From Clostridia bacterium (GTDB lineage: Bacteria; Bacillota; Clostridia; Oscillospirales; Acutalibacteraceae), in assembly GCA_900768075.1 (NCBI GenBank), contig CAAGBN010000062.1:1-27395 (forward strand): DNA of 27,395 nucleotides. The letters run 5' to 3'. The translations under genes were made by a program, and so were the position numbers. The notes beneath the pieces are model-generated. The model made no database searches. It saw only the letters and a program-made list of their open reading frames with translations, and was not told the DNA's origin. Each line of letters opens with the position of its first letter. Position 1 is the stretch's first letter. Shown here piece by piece: positions 16,366 through 23,110 of this stretch.

Positions 16366-17562
16366 TTAGGAATTTTCTTTAATATTTTCACTGTTTTCTA
16401 TATTGATGCTCCTGCTTTCACCGATAAAATCTATACAATCATATAAACCTTCAATCTTAAATCCATTCTTTTCTTTTATCAGCTTTATATCACTTTCAAG
16501 TATCCTCGTATCCGAAAAGGCATCATACTCCTTTTCACTAAAGCTGAGCACTGCTAACTTTTCTCTTTCAGAAGCAGTTACACTGCTGATATTATCTTTA
16601 ACCGCAACAGTTTTCTTTATTCCGAAGGGCAATCTGTAGCCCTCAAATTCAATATAGCTTTCATAAGTGTATACTGTCGTGTTTTCGGCAGAGTGAAAAG
16701 AAAAGTTAAGAGGTATATCTAAGCCGAAAATGTTAAGTGACGTCTTTTCTGATAGCTCTTTATAGCTATAAAATTCGCTCTGATTATCAAGGGTAAACTC
16801 TAAAAACCGCTGATGCAAAGCTGTAAATTTCCCCTTGGCTTCATAATAAAGAGGCTTCATATCAACACCCTCCACAACACCGCTGATAAGGACCTCGCCT
16901 TTGCTCACTACATCGCCGCGAGTCTTGTTTTTACTACCCTGATAGGTCTCATCACTAAGGATTATTCCGTCAAAATCTGCAATAATATTGGCAGGCTCGC
17001 CCTTTTCTTCAATCTGAATATTTTTCACCTTGTCCCTGAAATCGATAACGGCAAGACTGCCTTTAATGTTAACCTTGACCCATGAAAGCTCACCGTCAAA
17101 AGCCTTGTAGATTTCACGGGCAGCCTTTTCTTCATCAAAGCTTTTGACAAATACACCGTAGTGAAGTCCTGCATTTTCGGCGGCTTGCAAAATCTGATAT
17201 CTGCTGATTTTTTCACTGCTGTGAGTCTGAATGCACCATACAAAGGTATTCATAAATGTCATAAAAAACAGAAAGATACATGCACCTATAAGCAGACCTA
17301 CTCTGTCTTTGTGAGCCCGAAGATAAAACGGCACTCCCCTTTTTTCCCGAATTGAGATGTGAACACCCGTTTTTCTTGCGACACCTCTCAATTTTCTGAA
17401 CTCTCTTATATTGACGCAGGCAACGATAGTGTTATCACTGAGAGTTACATTCCATAAATTAATTCTTCTCACAGCGCAAAGGTTAATAAAGCGCTCGGCA
17501 AAACCGCCCTTAGCCGTAAAAATTACATAGCCTGCCACAAACTTAAAAAGCCTGAAAATCAT
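16366..17562 (-). CDS. yqfD: Sporulation protein YqfD
   Basis: 398 residues. The N-terminal part has a cytoplasmic domain, with FRLFKFVAGYVIFTAKGGFAERF collinear with other YqfD proteins in part. One membrane helix (about 87-108) is followed by a large outside domain with ADFDGIILSDETYQG and KGEVLISGVVEG. In B. subtilis yqfD is a SigE-regulated, mother-cell gene of unclear biochemical role. AGGAGG lies six bases before the ATG. It follows yqfC by 15 bases in the conserved yqfC-yqfD-phoH-ybeY order. Confidence 0.93.
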   Translation of the reverse strand: MIFRLFKFVAGYVIFTAKGGFAERFINLCAVRRINLWNVTLSDNTIVACVNIREFRKLRGVARKTGVHISIREKRGVPFYLRAHKDRVGLLIGACIFLFFMTFMNTFVWCIQTHSSEKISRYQILQAAENAGLHYGVFVKSFDEEKAAREIYKAFDGELSWVKVNIKGSLAVIDFRDKVKNIQIEEKGEPANIIADFDGIILSDETYQGSKNKTRGDVVSKGEVLISGVVEGVDMKPLYYEAKGKFTALHQRFLEFTLDNQSEFYSYKELSEKTSLNIFGLDIPLNFSFHSAENTTVYTYESYIEFEGYRLPFGIKKTVAVKDNISSVTASEREKLAVLSFSEKEYDAFSDTRILESDIKLIKEKNGFKIEGLYDCIDFIGESRSINIENSENIKENS

Positions 17563-17577
17563 AGCTTACCTCCTAAA

Positions 17578-17868
17578 TCAACACGAAGTAAACTCAAAAG
17601 TAACAATCTCTCCGCTGACACAAATCTCATCAGGTGTCGGAGCTTTGACAGACAGATTTTCACCCTTAAACCTCAATATGTAATTATCACAATTAATTCT
17701 TACAGTGTCGGGCTTATATTCAATAACACCCTTACTGCCCTCGACAACAGCCTCTTTGGCCGAATTGAAAATTATATGAGGCATAAGATAATCAGAAAAC
17801 TCTTCACGTGAAAACTCAGCCAACTTATTTCTGAATCCTCTTTGCAAATCAATCACACCTTTCCTCAT
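17578..17868 (-). CDS. yqfC: Sporulation protein YqfC (YabP/YqfC family)
   Basis: Up to 96 residues, close to the family's 90-100. It is recognised by the segments MPHIIFNSAKEAVVEGSKG, YILRFKGENLSVKA and SGEIVTFEF, and by its place 15 bases before yqfD. The start is uncertain. The ATG at 17868 has no ribosome site and sits next to a likely -10. A TTG at 17847 has AAAGGTGTGAT six or so bases before it and fits the predicted transcript start better, which would give 89 residues. Confidence 0.88.
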   Translation of the reverse strand: MRKGVIDLQRGFRNKLAEFSREEFSDYLMPHIIFNSAKEAVVEGSKGVIEYKPDTVRINCDNYILRFKGENLSVKAPTPDEICVSGEIVTFEFTSC

Positions 17869-17897
17869 ATTTTATGCCGAAAAAAGATGTATAATAC
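17865..17897. promoter_or_regulatory. Overlapping divergent SigE-like promoters of yqfC and ylbJ
   Basis: Plus strand: TCATATT (17865-17871) fits the SigE -35 consensus KMATATT and is 16 bases from TGTATAAT (17888-17895), upstream of ylbJ. Minus strand: CATAAAAT (17869-17876) is one base from the SigE -10 CATACAAT, with only a weak -35 near 17891-17897, upstream of yqfC. Both genes are SigE-dependent in B. subtilis. The calls rest on motif likeness only. Confidence 0.4.
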
Positions 17898-17932
17898 TTT
17901 AACTTGTGAATATTAATCTATTGGGTGAAATT

Positions 17933-19027
17933 ATGAAAGATATTAAATCAGCAAAGATAATATTCAGATACATAGCAACTGCATTTACAGTTTTTACAGC
18001 TGGGTTTATGCTTCTTCGCTATCCCGAAACTGCCTCTCAGGGCATAAGCGACGGAGTTGATTTGTCTCTCGGCACACTGATACCGTCACTGTTTCCGTTT
18101 ATGATTCTGTCAACCTTTATAATTGAGACGAGACTTTTCAGCAAGGTCGGCAGATTGGCAGATGCTTTATCCCGTAAGCTTTTCGCACTGCCCGGCAACT
18201 GTCTTAGAATAATACTGCTGTCTATGATAGGTGGTCTGCCTCTTGGCTGTAAGATGATAAGCGAGCTTTATTCAAAAAATGAAATCAGCCTTATACACGG
18301 CAGACGTATGATGCTTTTTTGCTTTTGCACGGGCCCTGCATTCACTATAAGCTCAGTTGGACTTTATATGCTTGGCTCAAAGCAGGCAGGTGCAATAATT
18401 TATCTCTCACTCATTCTGTCAGGTCTGACTGTCGGTATGCTGTCGCGTTTTTTCGGTGAGGATGATATCTTAAGTGCATCTTCACAAGATGAAAGCCACT
18501 CACCCTCATTATCAGTAAGCCTTGTGAAATCCGTTTCAGCAGGCAGTCGATCTATGCTGAACGTCTGCGCCTGGGTTATAGTCTTTTCCTGCCTTATGTG
18601 TCTCATGGAAATAATCCCTCTTAACAGTTCAGTGCGATGCACATTATACACTCTGTTTGAGGTTACCAACGGTGTAAAATTCGCCTCAGGTGTATTATCT
18701 TTACCCCTCATCGCAGGTATTATCAGCTTTGGCGGTTTCTGTGGCCACTGTCAGGTTATGCCTTATATCATAAACCTTAAGCTGAAATATAAATACTTCC
18801 TGACAGCACGTATAGTCACCGCTTCACTGTCTGTTGTTTTCTGTGAGCTGCTGATGAAAATAATACCCGTTTCATATGAGGTCTTTTCAATGGGCACCTT
18901 ACCCCAAAAATCAGACCTTAGTGTTTCGGCAGTGTACTCAATATCTATGCTCACAACAGCTGGGCTGTTTTTATTAGGTGACAGTGCCGTTTTCAGAATC
19001 AGAACAAAAAAAGACCACCGCAATTAG
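17933..19027 (+). CDS. ylbJ: Sporulation integral membrane protein YlbJ
   Basis: 364 residues from the ATG at 17933, which has GGGTGA five bases upstream. The frame is open from a GTG at 17906, but that has no ribosome site and lies within a few bases of the predicted transcript start. About eight to nine membrane helices carry YlbJ landmarks: GTLIPSLFPFMILSTFI, GGLPLGCKMISELY, CFCTGPAFTISSVG and ISFGGFCGHCQVMPYI. The family is a nucleoside-transporter-gate-like membrane protein needed for spore formation in B. subtilis. A SigE-like promoter overlaps that of yqfC. The gene ends inside the terminator stem at 19010-19038. Confidence 0.9.
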   Translation: MKDIKSAKIIFRYIATAFTVFTAGFMLLRYPETASQGISDGVDLSLGTLIPSLFPFMILSTFIIETRLFSKVGRLADALSRKLFALPGNCLRIILLSMIGGLPLGCKMISELYSKNEISLIHGRRMMLFCFCTGPAFTISSVGLYMLGSKQAGAIIYLSLILSGLTVGMLSRFFGEDDILSASSQDESHSPSLSVSLVKSVSAGSRSMLNVCAWVIVFSCLMCLMEIIPLNSSVRCTLYTLFEVTNGVKFASGVLSLPLIAGIISFGGFCGHCQVMPYIINLKLKYKYFLTARIVTASLSVVFCELLMKIIPVSYEVFSMGTLPQKSDLSVSAVYSISMLTTAGLFLLGDSAVFRIRTKKDHRN

Positions 19028-19038
19028 CGATGGTCTTT
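19010..19038. terminator. Bidirectional terminator, ylbJ / surface protein
   Basis: A twelve-base stem with one mismatch (aaagaccaccgc at 19010-19021, gcgatggtcttt at 19027-19038) overlaps the ylbJ stop. On the minus strand it is followed by TTTTTTTG, so it fits best as terminator of the gene ending at 19053. Confidence 0.8.
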
Positions 19039-19052
19039 AATATTAACCGAAG

Positions 19053-21026
19053 TTATTTTTTGATTGTAACAGTCTTAACAGCACTGTATGCACCGTATAC
19101 TGTTGTCTTTGAGTCAAGATTTGTATAAGCTCTTACCTTGAATGAGTACTTCTTACCAGCCTTGAGACCTGTAAATGTCTGCTTGTCAGGCCAGTTCTTG
19201 AAGGTCTTGTAGTGCTTGAATGTCTTGCCACCATCTTCTGAGATGTATACTTTATAGCCTGTTTCAGCTGCTACGTTTGTCCATTCAAGTGTAGCCTTGC
19301 CCTTAGCGTTTGAAGCAACCTTAAGTGTGGGAGCTGCAGGAGCAAACTTGAACTTGATAATTGTAGCTTCCTTAGCAAAGATGTATTTGCCGTTTGCAGT
19401 CTTAACGTAAGGTGTAACTGAAATCTTGTAGGTCTTACCCATTACAAGAGCTTTTCCGTTGTAATCTTTTGTGAGAACATATGAGTTGCTTGTTGCGGGA
19501 TCAATCTTCTTCTTAGCTGTACCGTCAGCTGTCTTGAAGATGTAGATTCTGTAACCTGTTGCACCTGCAACTTCATTCCAGGAAATCTTAACCTCTGTCT
19601 TCTTTGTAGCCTTAGCCTTGAGAGCTTCAGCCTTGGCAGGAATAATCTGGAAGCTGAGTGTCTTTGTGCCTTCATAGTTACCCTTAAGAGTAATCTTTAC
19701 ATCATAAGCGCCGGGGTTCTTTCTACCCTTAGCATATTCAACTGTATAATCTGTGTCAGCAACAAGAACGTTGTCCTTTGAATCCTTAACTGTAACCACG
19801 GGCTTTCTTGCCTTGCCGTTATAGTCATATTCTGTCTTAGCAAGTGTAAATACAGTTACCTGATTGATTACTGTTATTGTAGGCTCGTTACATGATGTGC
19901 AGAAGCCCTCAATCTTACCGTCAGCATCGGGTGTAGCAGGGATAGTGTTAGCATCCTTGAATGTGTGAGGAAGCACAGGGATAACTTCCTGAGGTACTAC
20001 ATCCTTTTTACAGATAGTACATCTGCTGCCCTTTGTAAGACCTGACTTTGTGCATGTAGCTTCAGCTGCGGGTAACTCTTCAAGAGTACCGTGACCTGTA
20101 GCAGGGATAGTCTGAGGAGGAGCTGTTACAACGCCGCAAACTGTGCACTTTTCACCTGCTGTCATACCTGTTGTTTCGCAGGTTGCCTTGATTTCAGCAA
20201 TCTTCTCAGTCTTATGACCAAGAGCTGGTACCTTGAAATTCATATATGTATTACCGCAAACACAAGTGTTTACTGATGTACCGAAGTTTGTACAATCGGG
20301 ATCTTTGATTGTCTTTGAATCATATACGTGGTCATGACCGAAGTTTACACGTGAAGCTAAGAGCTTTAATACGTCATTACCTTCTGACCATTTGATGTTG
20401 TTTTCCCAAGCTGTCTCAGTACCAACATAGTAAACTGTCTTAACAGCCTCACATGAAACGAAAGCGTCAAGCCCAATAGTCTTGATTGATAAGGGAAGTG
20501 AAAGAGTTGTAAGCTTTGTACATTCACCGAAAGCACCCTCAGGAATAGTTACAAGACCTGTGGGAAGAACAACAGTTTCAAGGTTTTCGCAATCAAAGAA
20601 AGAGAAAGCACCGAGTTCCTTTAAGTTTGGATAAAATACAACGCTCTTAAGAGCATCGCAAGCGAAGAAAGCATCTGTGCCGATCTTCTCAAGATTATAT
20701 GAGAAGGTTATCTCAGCAATAGCTGTACAGCCTGCAAATGCACTGTCGCCAACAGTTGTGATGTTATCTGACATTACAACCTTTGTTAAACCGATGCAGT
20801 TTTCAAAAGCATAGTTTGCAATAGCAACAACCTTTTTGCCGTTATGTGCATCAGGAATAACAAGCTCACCTGTTGCATTCTTATCGCACTCTGTAATCAT
20901 AACGCCGCCTTCGCAATCAGCAAACTTAAGAGCTGATGCATCAGCTGCGCTTGCCTGAATAGCAATGCATGAGAAAGCCACAACAAGCACAAGAATTAAT
21001 GCTAAATTTTTAATAGTCTTTTTCAT
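19053..21026 (-). CDS. Secreted BspA-like LRR protein with Cys-pair repeats, Ig-like and two FN3 domains
   Basis: 657 residues. The signal peptide is 1-27 (cut near ASA). Residues 48-200 are five to six BspA-like leucine-rich repeats of about 23 residues (AFENC..L..V..., AFAGC, AFFAC, AFGEC, AFVSC). Residues 245-380 hold three cysteine units of the form C-x(9-10)-C-x2-C (C245/C255/C257, C283/C294/C297, C325/C336/C339) and a last CTSC. Residues about 395-463 are an MBG/YDG-type Ig-like domain (YNGKARKPVV...GNYEGT). Two fibronectin III domains follow (about 464-560 and 565-657). There is no LPXTG, S-layer or dockerin module, so retention at the surface is unexplained. The likely role is adhesion or matrix binding, by analogy with BspA. 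It has its own strong promoter. Confidence 0.88.
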   Translation of the reverse strand: MKKTIKNLALILVLVVAFSCIAIQASAADASALKFADCEGGVMITECDKNATGELVIPDAHNGKKVVAIANYAFENCIGLTKVVMSDNITTVGDSAFAGCTAIAEITFSYNLEKIGTDAFFACDALKSVVFYPNLKELGAFSFFDCENLETVVLPTGLVTIPEGAFGECTKLTTLSLPLSIKTIGLDAFVSCEAVKTVYYVGTETAWENNIKWSEGNDVLKLLASRVNFGHDHVYDSKTIKDPDCTNFGTSVNTCVCGNTYMNFKVPALGHKTEKIAEIKATCETTGMTAGEKCTVCGVVTAPPQTIPATGHGTLEELPAAEATCTKSGLTKGSRCTICKKDVVPQEVIPVLPHTFKDANTIPATPDADGKIEGFCTSCNEPTITVINQVTVFTLAKTEYDYNGKARKPVVTVKDSKDNVLVADTDYTVEYAKGRKNPGAYDVKITLKGNYEGTKTLSFQIIPAKAEALKAKATKKTEVKISWNEVAGATGYRIYIFKTADGTAKKKIDPATSNSYVLTKDYNGKALVMGKTYKISVTPYVKTANGKYIFAKEATIIKFKFAPAAPTLKVASNAKGKATLEWTNVAAETGYKVYISEDGGKTFKHYKTFKNWPDKQTFTGLKAGKKYSFKVRAYTNLDSKTTVYGAYSAVKTVTIKK

Positions 21027-21066
21027 AATTCCACCGTCCGTTTCTGGTTATAGAAATATCTGTTAT

Positions 21067-21095
21067 ATGATAGCATTTTTTTCATCTCATGTCAA
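21067..21095 (-). promoter_or_regulatory. Promoter of the BspA-like gene
   Basis: Minus strand: TTGACA (21090-21095), a 17-base spacer, and TATCAT (21067-21072) with an extended-10 TGC. It leaves a leader of about 35 bases before the ATG at 21026. Confidence 0.8.
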
Positions 21096-21193
21096 TTAAG
21101 ATTGAGAAATAAAAACAGATTTTTCACTATTAATTGATATTATACTCGCTTAAGTGAAATCTAAATGAAATAGTAAGATAAAATTTCCGGTCG

Positions 21194-21281
21194 GGCGGCT
21201 CCATAAAATCGCAAAGCGATTTTCACGGGAGCTCGGACGAGCTCCCGTGGGGCGAAGCTTCGCTTCGCCCATGGAGCCGCC
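21194..21281. repeat. Perfect four-way-junction palindromic element, unidentified
   Basis: 88 GC-rich bases in an otherwise AT-rich 310-base gap. An outer 11-bp stem (21194-21204 with 21271-21281) closes three hairpins that abut with no spare base. P2 is 8 bp (21205-21212 / 21216-21223, loop aaa). P3 is 12 bp (21224-21235 / 21238-21249). P4 is 9 bp (21250-21258 / 21262-21270, loop ttc). All pairs are Watson-Crick. It lies between the terminator of the PRTase gene and the promoter of the BspA-like gene, so it is probably not part of either transcript. It is most likely a dispersed extragenic palindrome or miniature mobile element, or a structured RNA; only the fold is certain. The stretch 21096-21193 beside it shows nothing recognisable. 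Confidence 0.85.
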
Positions 21282-21311
21282 TCTTTCCTCAGGCAGTGAC
21301 TAAAAACAAAA

Positions 21312-21330
21312 GGGCGGACAATGTCCGCCC
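21312..21330 (-). terminator. Terminator of the alaS operon
   Basis: The inverted repeat gggcggaca / tgtccgccc is centred on one base. On the minus strand it is followed by TTTTGTTTTTAG, seven bases past the PRTase stop. Confidence 0.85.
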
Positions 21331-21336
21331 AAAAGC

Positions 21337-21873
21337 TTAGTGGAAGAAAAGAGGAAGCTCCTCAAGAAAGATAATGTCATCTCTCTTTGCAGCATCGCCC
21401 TCAGCAAGAATTGCAGCCTGAGCCACAATATCAGCATCAAACTGTTCAACAAGCTTTCTAACTGCAAGCAGTGATTCGCCTGTGCTGATAACATCATCGA
21501 GGATAAGAACTCTCTTACCTCTGAGCTGCTCACCCTCAAGACTGTCCATAAATAAGGTCTGTTCTTTATCTGTTGTGATTGAGCGTACATTTACACTCAC
21601 GGGAGTCTGCATATAAAGCTTAGCGCCCTTACGGCAGATGAAATAAGGCTTATCGCTCTGTCTTGCCATTTCGTGTGCAAGAGGTATTGCTTTAGCTTCG
21701 GGAGCTACAATAAAGTCGAATTCGGGACACTTCTTAAGAAGCTCACCTGCTGCTGCAACTGTCATTTCAACGTCACCGAAGATAACAAAGCCTGCTATAT
21801 CAAGGTTGTCGTTAACCTTGCAGATGGGAAGCTCTCTTTCAAGACCTGCTATTGTCATTTTATATGTTGCCAT
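21337..21873 (-). CDS. Purine-type phosphoribosyltransferase (adenine PRTase-like)
   Basis: 178 residues of type I PRTase fold. The PRPP-binding loop is VLILDDVISTGES (122-134) and an upstream APEAKAIPLAHEMA segment matches the APRT/XPRT branch. It probably joins a purine base to PRPP; whether adenine or xanthine cannot be settled here. The ATG at 21873 is used, since GAGGTGA lies five bases before it; an in-frame GTG at 21882 overlaps that site. It is the last gene of the apparent alaS operon, ten bases after the HIT gene. Confidence 0.85.
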   Translation of the reverse strand: MATYKMTIAGLERELPICKVNDNLDIAGFVIFGDVEMTVAAAGELLKKCPEFDFIVAPEAKAIPLAHEMARQSDKPYFICRKGAKLYMQTPVSVNVRSITTDKEQTLFMDSLEGEQLRGKRVLILDDVISTGESLLAVRKLVEQFDADIVAQAAILAEGDAAKRDDIIFLEELPLFFH

Positions 21874-21883
21874 ATTATTCACC

Positions 21884-22222
21884 TCACACTAATCCTTCAC
21901 CGAGAGTCTTACCGCCAAGAATGTGGAAATGGATATGACCTACAGTCTGACCGCCATCCTTACCGCAGTTGTTGATAATTCTGAAGCCGTTATCAAGACC
22001 TAAATCCTTAGCAATCTTGGGGATAACCTCAAATATGTGACCGATTACAGCGCTGTTGTCTTCGTTTACTTCAGCAGCTGAAGCGATGTGCATCTTAGGG
22101 ATAACTATAACGTGTACAGGCATCTGAGGTGAGATATCGTGAAAAGCAAGCACAGTATCGTCTTCATAAACCTTATTTGAGGGGATGTCACCCTTTACAA
22201 TTTTACAAAAAATACAATCCAT
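21884..22222 (-). CDS. HIT family (HinT-like) nucleotide hydrolase
   Basis: 112 residues. The histidine triad HIHFHILGG (H96, H98, H100) is complete, and the N-terminal CIFCKIVKGDIPSNKVYEDD is typical of the HinT branch, with C3 and C6 as possible zinc ligands. HinT enzymes split AMP from amines and from aminoacyl-adenylates. It lies downstream of alaS and directly before a purine phosphoribosyltransferase, which suits a role in clearing aminoacyl-AMP and reusing purine. That link is inference. Confidence 0.95.
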   Translation of the reverse strand: MDCIFCKIVKGDIPSNKVYEDDTVLAFHDISPQMPVHVIVIPKMHIASAAEVNEDNSAVIGHIFEVIPKIAKDLGLDNGFRIINNCGKDGGQTVGHIHFHILGGKTLGEGLV

Positions 22223-22224
22223 AA

Positions 22225-23091
22225 TTATTCTCCTTTATTAAACATTCTTTCTCTTTCTTTTCTTTCTCGGTTGAGCTCGTCAATAGCAAAATTATCATCA
22301 GCTTTACCGGTGGTAAAACTTTCATTGAAAATATTGATATTCTTACCGTTAAGCTTGAATTTATTATTCAGTATTTCCCCTGATCCTTGTTTCTCTGACG
22401 GGTTATGAATTTTCACGGGTTTATTTTCAGCTGTCTTTTCCTTACCAGGTACTTTCTTTATTGATTTCAGCGCAACCGCTGCAATGCTGACGGCCAAAAT
22501 AACAATCACAGATAACGCTTCAAAGAAACCGTCTATACTACCTGCCCCTTCATTATCAATAGAAGTATTTTGATCTGTGAAATAAAGAGAATTAAGAAAT
22601 TCATTTATAAACTCAGTACCGGAGGCATTGTAAATCTTAAATTCAAAGCCATATACATTATCAGCTGTTGAAAAAGCATAAACATATATTGGTATGCTTT
22701 CACCCGATTTTTCAATATAGCCTTCAGCCATAATACCTGTATTATCAGCATTCCAATAATAAAGCTGCACAGATTCAACGGTAAAATCATCACCGTTGAT
22801 TGCAGAGATATTGTCAAAGAAATAATCAACAGCATCTGTAAGTTCCATAAATGCAAAGGAAATACCTTCGGTATTTTTTATATAATAGCATGAAAGCTCA
22901 ACGCTGTTATCCGGCGCTAAGAATCTGAAAGCCTCTGTTTCAGACAACTCACCTTCACCGTAAAAAACTGAAAATTCTACCGGGATATCAAATTCTGCCT
23001 CACCAACTGAATAGCCGGCAGAGGCTAAACAGGTTACACTAAAAAGCATCAGCAGTAAAGCTGTTACAAATATTAGTGAAGGCTTTCTCAT
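22225..23091 (-). CDS. Secreted/membrane-anchored protein of unknown function
   Basis: 288 residues. The signal peptide is 1-25 (cut near CLASA). An extracellular domain of about 170 residues is rich in acidic and aromatic residues (YYIKNTEGISFAFMELTDAVDYF and similar in part). A membrane helix at about 190-208 (ALSVIVILAVSIAAVAL) is followed by a charged cytoplasmic tail of about 80 residues ending in RERKERERMFNKGE. No family is recognised. It starts 19 bases after alaS and ends two bases before the HIT gene, so it is embedded in that operon. It may be a lineage-specific envelope sensor or anchor, but no function can be claimed. Confidence 0.75.
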   Translation of the reverse strand: MRKPSLIFVTALLLMLFSVTCLASAGYSVGEAEFDIPVEFSVFYGEGELSETEAFRFLAPDNSVELSCYYIKNTEGISFAFMELTDAVDYFFDNISAINGDDFTVESVQLYYWNADNTGIMAEGYIEKSGESIPIYVYAFSTADNVYGFEFKIYNASGTEFINEFLNSLYFTDQNTSIDNEGAGSIDGFFEALSVIVILAVSIAAVALKSIKKVPGKEKTAENKPVKIHNPSEKQGSGEILNNKFKLNGKNINIFNESFTTGKADDNFAIDELNRERKERERMFNKGE

Positions 23092-23110
23092 TTTTTATCA
23101 GACCTTTCTG

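Noticed and set aside
21184..21288. tttcc on both sides of the four-way-junction element as a target-site duplication
   Set aside because: Five common bases, not flush with the element ends; this could easily be chance.
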